64,000 nucleotides of DNA from assembly GCF_038396675.1 (NCBI RefSeq), contig NC_088931.1, positions 37,003,001-37,067,000 on the forward strand, given 5' to 3'. Both the position numbers and the translations under genes were made by a program. The first letter of the stretch is position 1. Each line of letters opens with the position of its first letter. The stretch is from Hydra vulgaris. Taxonomy: Eukaryota > Cnidaria > Hydrozoa > Anthoathecata > Hydridae. Below are positions 12,340 through 22,875 of the stretch, in pieces. Under the pieces are notes generated by a model. It made no database searches. It had not been told where the DNA came from and saw only the letters and a list, made by a program, of their open reading frames with translations.

Positions 12340-12460
12340 CAATATTTAGTTTTCAAATTTGCATTATTGGGATTACCAAAAAAAGACTAAAAAGTGAATC
12401 TTCTTCCACAAATCCAGTTATTAATGAAAATTATAACTTTGAGCAAACACAGAATCTTTC
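12340..12460 (+). pseudogene. LINE endonuclease fragment
   Basis: The translation contains ICIIGITKKRLKSESSS followed by ENYNFEQTQ. It matches the I-I-G-[IL]-T-E-[TS]-[RK]-L core seen in CR1/L2-type LINE endonucleases; the catalytic Glu is replaced by Lys here. It is a short remnant only. Confidence 0.5.
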
Positions 12461-12499
12461 TGTGATGGCACATTGTTTTATTATCAAAAAACTAAATTT

Positions 12500-13330
12500 T
12501 AAACAAAGAGATGTTACAAAACCTAATGTAACTTTCTAATGTAATCACTAACCAAATTATTTCAAGAAACCAAACAATTTCTGTTTCTAATATTTTGAAA
12601 ATCATTGGGCCCATACATGTTTCTTGACCAACATCCAACTTTACTACTCTTTCTTTTGATGTAGAACCAAAAATAGCTGACTGTCTTCTGTTTGTTAAAT
12701 ATGAAGGGATCCATTTTAAATTTTTTTCACCAGCAACTATGCTTTTGAGTTTGTTGTAAATAATGCGATGGGCACAACTATCAAAAGCTCTTTTTACATC
12801 AAGTAAAATGAATGCAACAATTTTATTTTTGTTTCTATTGTCCGTTATCGAATTGAGAATTTTTAAATTAGCATGTACTGCATCGCATCCCTTTTTGAAG
12901 CTGAGTCGATTAATCGGAATAACTCTATTATCATCGAGATTTTTCTCAAATTGAAATATAACAGCTTTTTCAAATATTTTTGATGATGCTGGCAATATAC
13001 TTATTGGCCTGTAATTCTTTAAAATGTTTTTATTTCCTTTTTTATTTACAGGTTATATCATAGCTAATTTTAATTCTTGTGGGAAACATCCAGTACTAAG
13101 AACCATTAATCATTTTTGTTAAAAAATGAGTGCAACCTAATAAGCAATGTTTAATTAACTTATTACTTATTAGTTCAAAACCAAAAACTTTTTGGAGAAA
13201 TCTATTAATAGTTTGTGTAATTGATTCATTAGATTCTGAATTTAAATCCCAAGTAATATAGTGAAATGAATGATATTTGGAATAGTTTAGGAGGTTAAAG
13301 TTGCTTTATCTTAGCTCAAGTGAAGTATTA
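12500..13330 (-). pseudogene. Non-LTR reverse transcriptase fragment
   Basis: Read from about 13070 downward it encodes KNYRPISILPASSKIFEK, then a QFGF-like block (LSFKKGCDAVHA), the LLDVKRAFDSCAHRIIYNKL block with the first catalytic Asp, WIPSYLTNRRQ and a VGQETCMGPMIFKI block. These are RT motifs 1 to 4 of CR1/jockey-type LINEs. The YADD region is missing and stops interrupt the upstream part, so it is a dead 5'- and 3'-truncated copy, opposite in orientation to the endonuclease scrap next to it. Confidence 0.85.
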
Positions 13331-13668
13331 TAAAGTGATTTATAAACAAGTAAGCTAGGGAAAAGGCGCCTATGATGGCATATCGGTCATATATTCATAA
13401 ATATTGGTTATGGCAAAAAAGTGATTAAACCATGTCTATACTGACTTTACATTAGTTTTAGTAAAAATACGTCTCCTCTGTACAAATATTGCTTTTATAA
13501 CACTTCCCAACAGTGATTTTGTTTCGGAACTAAAATTAGTTATTTCCTATGTATTTCTATCTGCTTAACTACAATGAACACAAACGGAAATCAATTAATT
13601 CAAAAATGACATTAAAATTGACATATTAGCTCTAGTTTATAAAATAAAAGCAAAAATTTTCTCTTAAG

Positions 13669-14656
13669 GCAAGGGTTGAATTAAGCGATCGAGATATGAA
13701 AAATGCGGAAAAATATCTGGTCTTCAAAATTTTAGTTTATGCATAACCGTGCACTTTGTTTTCAAGGGGCGAACCAACTTAAGTTTGTTAGCGAAAAAGT
13801 TATAAAATATAAAAAAATAAACTTTCGACTACAAAAGTAATAACACTCTAGTAACTCACTGCATTATAAAAGTAATACACTATAATAGTGTAATTACTTT
13901 TATAACACACTTATAACTTTTATAATTCATTCTTTGTTCAAACAACATAAGTAATCCCAAATTTTAATTGAAGTAGAAAAAGCATCTAGAAAAATAGAGT
14001 GGATATTCAAATAATATTTAAAACTTATTAATGAACTTAAACAGCTTTATTAAAACGTACTTTATAAAAAGTTTCGCATTACGAAAAACGTTACTAATGG
14101 TCCGTTAAAACCCGTGTTAATTAATAAAAACTTTTTTAATAAAAACTTTTTATTGGTTGATTTTAAAATTAGCGCGCGTTCTTACGGTACGTTTTAACGT
14201 TGGTACAACGTTGGTACATCTTTACGGACTGTTGGTAACGTTTTTCATAAGGCTAACCTTTTTATAAAGTACGTTTTTATAAAGTTGTTTAAGTGTATTT
14301 GTAGAAGTTCATGAAGTTTTTAATAATATTTGATTATCCACTTTATTTTTTTAGATGTTTTTTTACTTTGATTAAAGTTTGGAATTAATAATGCTGTTTG
14401 AACAAGGAATGAACTTTAAAATCTATAAATGCTTTATAAAATAATAATACTAATAGTTTTATTACTTATATAATGCAGTTAGTGACTAGAGTGTTATTAC
14501 ATTTGCAATCGTAAGTTTTTTGTTTTTTTTTACTTTTTTGCTAACAAACTTAAAATAATTTGCTCCTTGAAAAACAAAGTACACGGCTTTGCATAAACTA
14601 AAATTTTGAAGACCAGATTTTTCAAATCGCGATCGCATAATTCAACTCTTGAAGGG
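13669..14656. repeat. Foldback (long inverted repeat) of about 1 kb
   Basis: The outer left arm (TTGAATTAAGCGATCGAGAT, then CTTCAAAATTTTAGTTTATG) is matched in inverted order by 14656-14570, and the pairing continues through landmarks such as ATAACACTCTAGT/ACTAGAGTGTTAT and TTGTTCAAAC/GTTTGAACAA. Arms are about 450 bp at an estimated 75-80% identity, with a loop near 14110-14200. No ORF. It lies just 5' of the repetitive gene remnant. Confidence 0.85.
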
Positions 14657-14824
14657 TATAAATTTCATTTTTTGAAAAAAAAATTTTGTTTATGACTATC
14701 CATAATGTTTTATTCATGTTTAAAACTTGTGATACTGGTTATGTGTGTTTGCTAAAGTTTCTGGTCTAATCTATTCTTAGTTTTTTTTTTTTTCATTTAA
14801 CAGTGTAAAATTTTACAAATCAAC

Positions 14825-15741
14825 ATGCCAAAGAAGTGTGTAAATTTATTAGACAATTTTTGTTACATTTGTGGTGAAATAACATTTTCCTCACAGAAAA
14901 GAACTGACACCTCTTATGCAGACTACTTACCAGCATTACTTCGATAAGAAGGTAGGGGACCAGGATAAGTCATGGGCTCCCCATAAATGCTGTAGCTCTT
15001 GTTCGGTTACACAACGAGAATGGTTGAAAAATAAAAAAAGATCTTTGGCTTTTGCTGTTTCTATGGTATAGAGAGAGCCTAAAAACCATACAGATGACTG
15101 CTATTTCTGCTTGTCCCCATCCATTAAGGCAGGTTTGTCAATGAAGAAAATAGAAATTGTTAAATATCCGAATCTTCCATCTACCATTCAACCTATTCCA
15201 TATTTAGATAGTTTACCAGTTCCTACTCCACCACAAATTTGTTAGGTAGAAAATGAAGGCAGAAATGAAGTAGAAATATAAAAAAAAAAAAGAAAACATG
15301 CCTTCCACATCAAATGATCCTGTTTTTGTGTTAACAGATGTTGTGCCACACAGATTGAGTCAAGCAGAATTAAGTGATCTTTTTTGAGATCTGGACTTGT
15401 CACAGAAAAAGGCAGAACTTCTTGGGTCAAGACTAAAGCAGTGGAATCTTCTCCAATTTGATGTCATGGTTTCACATTACAGAAAATGGCAGCAGAATCT
15501 GCTTTCTTTTTTTGAGAAGAAAAATAATCTTGCTGTTTGCATTGATGTTTTTGGTATTGTCTTTGAACTATAATCCAACTGAATGGAGATTATTCATAGT
15601 CTTACCTAAGCTAAGCTTGAAAGCTGTATTACTGCACAATGGAAACCGTCTTCCTTCTGTTCCTATTGGCCATGCAGTTGACATGAAATTTATTTAAAGT
15701 CTTATATAAACATGAAATTTTTCCTCAGCTCAATTAATTAC
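14825..15741 (+). pseudogene. 5' part of a repetitive Cys-rich gene family of unknown function
   Basis: From ATG 14825 the reading gives MPKKCVNLLDNFCYICGE, then (after a frameshift at about 14900) VGDQDKSWAPHKCCSSC and DDCYFCL. A Pro-rich linker and TDVVPHRLSQAELSDLF follow, then the LGSRLKQWNLL and HYRKWQQNLLSFF blocks and YNPTEWRLFI..SLKAVLLHNGNRLPSVPIGHAVDMK. CxxC pairs suggest zinc binding. I recognise this as a family found in many copies in cnidarian and arthropod genomes, but its biochemical role is not known to me. A TAG within VWREPK, several frameshifts and the transposon at 15742 kill this copy. Confidence 0.7.
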
Positions 15742-16099
15742 CAGGGGCGGATCCAGGATTTTTATTGACTGTAGCAAAAATGCCATAAATATTTTTTGGT
15801 CTTAAAAAAAAAAAGGTCCTCGTTTTTCACATTTGCCGACAATACGAAAAGTTCAAGTTTGCCGACTGTACTATATGATCTACATATGCCGATTTAAAGG
15901 AGCTAAATTTGCAGACATAATTAAATAAAATTAAATAATAGGGGGTGGGGGGAGGGAATCACACACCATTTGCGCCAGCCTTGCAGCGGCTTGTAGCCTT
16001 ACAGCGGCTTGTAGCCTTACAGCGGAAGAACGTTACCTGATTTACGCGACGTTAAAACTATCTAGTTAAACTGAATACTTTTTATCGAAATGATAGTTT

Positions 16100-17090
16100 A
16101 CTTGTTTTTTATGACTTTTAATAATGACTAAAACCCTAAACGAACCCTTATCCTCAGTCGATGTATTTAAATTTAGTTCTTGGTATTCCTATTGCCAGTC
16201 AATCTATTTATGTCAAATAATACACAAAACATTATCATATAAATTTATATATGTATTTAAATTAACAAAATATTTGTGGCTGTTAAAATGTTTTGGTCTG
16301 CAAAAAAATTGGAGGTTAATATTTGAAAATGTAAACGACAAATTTAATCAAAATTTGTTTAAAATTCAATTTTTTTATTTAATCAAAACTTGTTTTAAAA
16401 CACATACTTTATTTAATGGCTTACCTAATAATATATCTGAAAATTAAAATAGACACTTCAACGATTTATATAAATCTATAAAAACAATTTATAAATATTA
16501 CCATATTTTTAATAATATACTTCATTACTTCATTACAATAAACTTTTTGTCAAATAATGAAAAAAAGAAACAGGTTTCAAATCAAATAAAAAATAGTAAA
16601 TAAATGTTTCAATAAAAATATATTGCTTAAAATAAATAAGGAATGCTTTTAAAATCCCAAAATAGCAAACTCCAGGCATATTACAATGAACAATGATACA
16701 ATCAACAAATGCCAGCAAATAATAAAAACAAAAGTGTCAATGAATAAATGTCAACCTAACAAGACAAACTTAATATGGTCGTTCTTTGTTTAAAACAACA
16801 TAGTTCTTTGTTTGATTTGGATGTAGAAAGTTTTCAGTTTTTTATAAATGAATATAGGAAAGTATATTGTGACGATAACACTCAATTTCAATTAAGTAAT
16901 GCATTAAAGCATAAAAGTATTGAATATGGAAGTCAAATAAACTTTGTCTTTAATCAAATTGAAGAAAAGCCATTGAACAGTATTGTCAAAAGGACATTTT
17001 AATCCACCTATTTCAAATGATTTTAGATGTTGACCAAAGTTTAAAAAAATAAAACATTATACTGGCAAAATTTCATATTCGTTAAGCAAA
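16100..17090. other. Left part of the P-like element, unassigned
   Basis: Open stretches at 16124-16447 and 16775-17002 (+) have plausible amino-acid composition but no motif I recognise. Confidence 0.4.
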
Positions 17091-17099
17091 TCATAATTT

Positions 17100-18130
17100 C
17101 AAAATACATGTTAATGTAAACAAGAGACTTCTTTGGTTTCGAAGAACACTTAAAAAATGTCTTACGATACTTTTCTTAAATTTCTAAATTCTGTTTCAAG
17201 TAGTTCTGTAACAAATTTTCCTAACATATTTGTAACAAAAGTGTTTCTCTTAATAGCGTTTTAATCAGCTAGATTATTTCTTCACATGAATAATTTGCAA
17301 AATGCCTTGTGACATGCGTTGATATTTTATGCCTATTTTCTGATTTTTTTCATGCATGATGCTGTATTGCCAAAATCCAAAACAAACTTTCTTTGTTTAT
17401 CATTTACATCTCTAAGGAAGCATTTTTATCATTATTGAACCTAAAATATATGCCCACACTTTTTAGATAAAAATTTTTCCATTATGTGAAAGCAAGTTTA
17501 ATAAAATCACCAGTCTTGTTAACGCTTGAGACTAACGTAAAAGTTTTACGTTGATTAAGAAGAACATTGTAAGTATTATCAGGAAAAAAAGGTTTTGCTT
17601 TTTGAGCCCATTATTTTGTATGTTTTTGATAATGTGGACAAAAGTCAAACAACAAAAGAGTTCTATCTGTAGTTAACCAAGGTTTTTCATTAAATTTTAA
17701 AGTTAGATTTTTATCACATTTAATTGCCTTCGCTTTGCTATTTGACTTTCTTACTGATTTTAAAGTTAAACAAATTTGATCACATAAAAGTTAAGAATTT
17801 ATGTTTACAGGTTTTCACAACATTTTCAAAAGTAATTTAGGACCATCAAACATATAACTTGTATTACAAGCTATCATAACATCTAAAATACTTTTCAAAA
17901 GAGAATTTATATCAATGGTTTTCCCAAAACAGCAACTTCCTGATACAATAACATTTTTGTAACATACACCTTGTCAAAGGGAACAATATTTCTTAGTAGA
18001 AGCTAAAAAAAAAGCAGTAGAAAGTTCCTTTGATACATTGTGTAAGTTGCAGTAGAAAATTCCTTTGATATCATAATTTTTAATTAGAGTCGAGCCTTTA
18101 ACTTTGGAAGATTTATGATATTCATACAGA
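17100..18130 (-). pseudogene. P-like transposase, C-terminal half fragment
   Basis: Read downward from 18130: YHKSSKVKGSTLIKNYDIKG, then KPWLTTDRTLLLFDF followed by a degraded HIxKxIRN-like segment, then NKTGDFIKLAF.WWK-like and LKSVGI.FRFN, and HVTRHFANYSCEEI. This order fits the part of P/THAP9-type transposases after the first RNase H segment (the FD-x-x-H-x-x-K-x-x-R-N block). Stops and frameshifts are numerous. It is on the strand opposite to the THAP-containing half of the same element. Family placement is from memory of conserved blocks. Confidence 0.55.
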
Positions 18131-18292
18131 TTCTTTAAATACTAGTCTTTCCATCTTGATCGGAAATGTGTCAATAACATGGAAAGATGTTTATTACATT
18201 AATTTATATCTATATTTATATCATTGGTTTTCCAAAAACAGCAACTTCCTGATACAATAACATTTTTGTAACATACACCTTGTCAAAGAGAC
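17911..18292. repeat. Local duplication within the P-like fragment
   Basis: About 75 bp (AACAGCAACTTCCTGATACA through CACCTTGTCAAAG) occurs at 17911-17985 and again at 18218-18292 with few changes, followed by weaker similarity. It is a segmental direct duplication about 307 bp apart. Confidence 0.8.
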
Positions 18293-19446
18293 TAATAGTA
18301 GTAATTTCCTAGTAGAAATTTCCAAATTAAAAAAAAGTAGTAGAAGGTTCCTTGCAATTTTAGAATGAACTGAAAATCAATCTGAGAGGAAAATTGTGCA
18401 TTTTAGTTGAACCTTTTTGTAGTTTTGATGTCTATCAGATCATATAACAAAGTGTTGCTAGACGTTTTAAAACTCGCATTAGGTAATCGTTCTATCCAAC
18501 GTGTTTTCTTCTCTTTGTCTCTGGGAAATCTATAAATTTTTTAAAACGTTTTTAAATCGTTTGACTTCTTCAATGATAAATAACTCGTAGAACAGCAATA
18601 AACACATTTCACCATTTTTTATAAACATAAACAAATTTCGCTATTTTCATAATAGGTTAAATAAATAAACCAACAGACGGTACTATTTAATTTAGTCTTT
18701 ACAATTATAAAACCTCTTCCTTTTATGTTTGCTACCCACTTTATTAAAAAAAATTTATTAACGGAGAGTGGATATTTTACAGAATTTCTGTCTTTGCTAC
18801 GCAATTTTTTTTTTGCTACAGGTTCTCGCGTGATGACTTTTAGTCACTACGTAAGACCTCCTTGTTAATAAAAATATTGAAGGTATTTAGGCTCAATATA
18901 TAAAAAATTATCGGGGTATAGAGTTATGTATAGAGTTAAGTTAAGTTAAGTATAGAGTTGTTTCAAAATATGACAAATTGACTTTTGCTACAGTTGCTAC
19001 AGTCGATTTGTCATTTTATTTAACTCTCAGTTCAATTTAAGTTGATACGCTGCGAAATGTTTGACATTCTTTCAAAAATTTATGGGAATGTGAGACAAAA
19101 CCCGATAAAAACATGGATTTTTCAGTGAAGCATTTAATTTTTCCGAATGAAATATTTCCGTAACATAAGTCAACTTGGCTCAGATACAGTTTTGAATAAA
19201 ATGATTACTTGTAACTTCGACCATATAAACTGATAGACACGCCTTACCGTAAGATAACATTCACAAAATTTTGAAGCCAACATCTTTTAGCGCGTGACGT
19301 CACGTTTGGGCATTCAACAATTTATAATATTCGCTTAGGGCGAAAATAGCTTGATGTTATAACACTTTTTAAGCTTTAATATTTGTAATTTTATATTATT
19401 TTGTTTAAACTTTAGTTTTGAAACAGAATATAGGTATATAAAGATC

Positions 19447-19850
19447 ATGGCTTTATCTTGTTCTGCATAAAATTGCACTCAAAAATATACTGAAAGGGTT
19501 TCTTTTCATGTGTAAGTTGCTACAAATCCTTCTTTGCTAAGATCCTACGTTATATTTCGAATATCAATAGCATATTACTTTAATATACCTATTTTTGTTG
19601 GTAGTTTTCCAAAAAATCTGGAATTGATGAGAAAATGGATACAAGTTATGCGGAGGGATGGTTTTACTACTAGTAAACAGTATAAACTTTGTGGTAAACA
19701 TTTCACTGGTTTGTCATAGAGTGACACTTCATAGACTCCCTTCATATCACTCCATATACTTCCTTCATATCAGGAAGTCTATGGAGTTCACAAAAGAAAC
19801 TAAAAAAAGATGCAATTTCTTCTATATTTCAAATATAAAAATAAATTGTG
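19447..19850 (+). pseudogene. THAP zinc-finger domain (N terminus of P-like transposase)
   Basis: MALSCSA-x-NCTQKY supplies C-x4-C. An intron with GTAAGT...GTAG borders (19512-19604) precedes VFPKNLELMRKWIQVMRRD, then the C-x2-H pair (KLCGKHF), and KKDAISSIF, the equivalent of the AVPTIF motif, at about 19805. The C2CH spacing is that of THAP DNA-binding domains, used by P transposase to bind its own ends. One in-frame stop replaces the residue after SCSA, and a frame change follows GKHFTG. Confidence 0.85.
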
Positions 19851-19997
19851 TTAGGAAAGCAAATATTATTTGATTTCCTAACACTTTTTAAAAAAGTATT
19901 TATCTTAGAAAACCACCAAAAAATAGACAAAGTATTATTTCAAATAATACCACAAATGATTCAATACAGTAAATCTGATGTAACTAATCTTTTTTTT

Positions 19998-20050
19998 AAT
20001 TTAAGTTTACTTTTTGTAATATAAATGTTACAAAAAGTAAACTTAAATTT
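19998..20050. repeat. 22-bp hairpin inside the P-like element
   Basis: The AATTTAAGTTTACTTTTTGT arm and its complement are separated by about 8 nt. A third partial copy of the arm lies at 20085-20105. Confidence 0.75.
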
Positions 20051-20418
20051 TTTAAATCAATCTAACATCGGTTTAAAAAATTTAAGTTTTTGTAACATTT
20101 ATATTATGTTTTTAGGAACATAATGCTGATAATTTTATCATTAATGTTAAAAATAATATTACCAATTCAATACAGTAAGTCTAATGTAAATACTTTACAA
20201 TGGCATACTTTACAATTACTTTTACAATTGCATATAGTGATTTAAATGTTTGAGTTAACTTTTTGTGACACATAACACCTTTATATTTTTAAGAACATTG
20301 TAGAAAAGTGTTAAATCAATCCTAACACCAATGGTAAACAGTATATTGGTGTATTTGATGAATATGATATGATAACACCAGAAATTAGTAAATAGTTTTT
20401 AAAATAAACTATAAGTAA

Positions 20419-20620
20419 TTGCTTGTTGCTAAACAAAAGACAACTAAAATGCTTCAGCAATCCAAGCATCATCTAATAAAAAGGATTAAAGACTTACATT
20501 TATTCCTTTGTCATCTTGAATCAAAAAGTATGAATCAAACTATGATTTCTGAAGAAAAATTAACTACACTAATGGAAATATTAACTACACTTACGGAAAA
20601 ATTAACTACACTAATGGTAT
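20419..20620 (+). pseudogene. Leucine-rich coiled segment of the P-like transposase
   Basis: It encodes LIKRIKDLHLFLCHLESKSM and EEKLTTLME, in the place where P/THAP9-type proteins carry a dimerisation coiled coil after the THAP domain. It is followed by a GT and a later TTACAG acceptor at 21181, so a further intron is likely. Confidence 0.55.
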
Positions 20621-21181
20621 GATATTTATTTTTAATAGGAGTAGTTGTTAAACATATTTATATGTTTGACATATATATGACTTTTTTATTTTATTTTTCT
20701 ATTTAATTATTTAAATGTGTGGTATAACTTATTTAAGTTATACCTTTGGGATAATTTTGTTTTAGTCAACCTACTGTTGAAATATGGTTTTAATTTAGTA
20801 AGTTTTTATGATTAAAAATTTACTACATTAATCATTAGATAACAGTTAGGGAAAAATTTAGTTCATGACAATTAATGTAGGAATAGCGATGAGTTAATTA
20901 TTTTATTTGTCGTAACAGTAATAATTGTTGTTATGATTGTAATGCTATTGTGATAATTTGTTGTATGATTCTTTTTTTAATTGCAACTATTTTTACAAGT
21001 GTGTGTGTGTGTTTGGGCTGTTGTGTATCATTTACATTTATCTTTTTGGCTTTTTACTATGCTATCATCTATTTCTTGATACCCCAATAAATAATGCCCC
21101 ATTTTACTTGATTGGGTTATCAAGTATAAATATAATATTGTAACTAATAATATATTAATTAATTTAATTTATTTTGTTACA

Positions 21182-21736
21182 GGGAACTATGTCTGAGTCT
21201 ACAAAACAGTTATTTTGTCGGATTTTACAAAGAAAAAGTTTAAATGCATTACCCACTAGAATTACGAAGCTTTGCTTAAACGTTAAATTTTTATTCTGCT
21301 AAAGCATATTGTTATGTTAGGAAAACATTTAATAATGCACTTCCTCAACCACGAACTATACAAAAATGGTATGAAAGTGTTGACTGTTCCTCTGGATTCT
21401 GTAAAGAAGCTTTAGTTACTTTTCATAGCAAAGTAAAGGAGACTCAGAAAATTGGTCAATGTGTTGTGTGTTCATTGATGTTAGATGAAATGGCCATTAG
21501 AAAAAAAATTGAATGGACAGGCCACAAATTTTCTGGTCATATTGATTTTGGTGCTGATATTGATAATTATAGTTTTTATGATAAACTGTGTAAATGGACG
21601 TTGGAAACTTCCTGTTGCATATTTTTTAATTGATGGTTTAGGTGGTTGTGAAAAAGCTAACATTGTCAACCGTTGTCTACAATTTTTTTATGAAAGTGAT
21701 GCAGAAATTATAAAACTATTATTGCTAAATATTTAA
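21182..21736 (+). pseudogene. RNase H-like first half of the P-like transposase
   Basis: The reading includes LNFYSAKAYCYVRKTFNNAL, LPQPRTIQKWY, CSLMLDEMAIRKKIEW with the first catalytic Asp of P-type transposases (D in L-D-E-M), GHIDFGAD and WKLPVAYFLIDGL. It ends in ANIVNRCLQFFYE. Frame changes occur at about 21290 and 21570. It stops where the second half should begin; that half is found only on the opposite strand at 17.1-18.1 kb. Confidence 0.75.
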
Positions 21737-21819
21737 AGATACGATTGCACCAAAAAGCTGACTCGATCAACGATTTACGACATAATGAACGTATACAAAG
21801 TGTATTAACAAAGTAAATT

Positions 21820-21900
21820 TTTTTTTCTAATCTATAAAAAGTTATTCTGTATATTAATATTACATTAATATACAGAATAACTTTTTATAGATTAGAAAAA
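21820..21900. repeat. Near-perfect 38-bp-arm palindrome
   Basis: TTTTTCTAATCTATAAAAAG through GTATATTAAT is followed by its exact complement, ending AGATTAGAAAAA. Lies shortly after the transposase fragment ends. Confidence 0.85.
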
Positions 21901-22329
21901 ATAAAGCATATAAAATTGTATTAACTCTTACGTTTTCTATTCTGAGAAATCTAAAAATGCATTAAAATTTGATACCAATAATAAATTTAATAATATTTTA
22001 AAAAAATCATAATAATAATAACAAGGCTTACTGAAAAATTTTACATTTATCATTAAGTTTTTTATTCTTAAAGCTTAATTTCGTTTGTATCGCGTTTCGT
22101 TTTGCCCAAACGTGACGTCACGCGCTAAAAGATGTTGGCTTCAAAATATTTAACTTACGGCGCGTCTATCAGTTTATATGGTCGAAGACTTGTAACCTGC
22201 ATATCTTATTTAAATTATTTTTCTCTTTTGCATGAAAAAAAAAAAAAAGAAAATGTATGTAAAAAAAAAAAGAGAAAAAGAACTGACTGTAGCATTTGCT
22301 ACACTTGCTACAGCCTGGATCCGCTCCTG

Positions 22330-22375
22330 ATTACAATGAACGCAAATGGAAATTTTGTGGTGATCTAAAAGTTTG
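22330..22375 (+). pseudogene. Continuation of the Cys-rich gene after the P-like insertion
   Basis: Joining the bases before 15742 to those after 22334 restores a reading of INYNERKWKFCGDLKV, which is the expected next block of the same gene. The similarity fades after the Val. The duplicated ATTAC (15737-15741 and 22330-22334) marks the insertion site. Confidence 0.7.
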
Positions 22376-22806
22376 AATATACCTGTAACAAAAAAAAAGC
22401 CAAATGTACTTTAAATGTTATTAGAATATGTAAATTATATGTCATATTGTTCTGTTGCAAATTAACTGAAATAAAAATTTATTGCTATTGTATTTCTCAG
22501 AAACTAGAGCTAATAAAAAATTTTCGTTGTCATTTTCTTTTTTCTCAGCCCAAAATTAGTATAATTTGAATAAATTGAATATTAGTATAAACTGAATGGC
22601 TAAAGATACAAAAAATATATTTTTTTTTTAACTGTGGATAAATGAAGTTTTCATGCATTTTATTTCCAAGTTTTGTGCGTTTAGTGGAATACTTATTTTA
22701 ATTTTATCTTTCGAACAAGACAGACAAATAACGACTTCTTCCTATGATGACATACTGACGAGTGAGGTGTGTTGCAATATTGAAGAGTTAAGAAAACCTT
22801 TTTTAT

Positions 22807-22875
22807 CATGCGAACGAATAAATTGAGTATACATTTTTTACCTTCAATTTATTCGTTCAATTTATTCGTTCGCAA
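22807..22875 (-). repeat. Right arm of the 25-bp inverted repeat plus two partial copies
   Basis: 22807-22831 is the exact complement of 12257-12281. CAATTTATTCGTTC then recurs twice at 22847-22873. Confidence 0.75.

Larger units (their letters stand above)
15742..22329. mobile_element. P-like (THAP) DNA transposon, 6.6 kb, rearranged
   Basis: Ends are CAGGGGCGGATCCAGG (15742) and its inverted copy with one change (CCTGGATCCGCTCCTG, ending at 22329); each is followed inward by TGTAGCA-type repeats. The flanks carry a 5-bp ATTAC direct repeat. Inside are a THAP domain, a coiled segment and an RNase H-like segment on the + strand (19447-21736), and a second P-like transposase stretch on the - strand (about 18130-17100). 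A further inverted pair of about 95 bp lies at 19209-19312 and 22102-22194 (TTTTAGCGCGTGACGTCACG). All coding parts are interrupted. Confidence 0.8.
13602..22538. mobile_element. Candidate DNA element carrying the Cys-rich repetitive gene (interrupted)
   Basis: Imperfect terminal inverted repeats of about 37 bp lie at 13602-13638 and 22501-22538; both contain AAATGACA and end TATTAGCTCTAGTTT. After removal of the P-like insertion at 15742-22329, about 2.3 kb would remain, containing the foldback at 13669-14656 and the gene remnant from 14825. Boundaries are inferred and no target duplication was found, so confidence is moderate to low. Confidence 0.4.

Noticed and set aside
16124..16447. 107-codon open frame as an independent gene
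   Set aside because: No recognisable motif and located inside the P-like element; composition is that of AT-rich noise.
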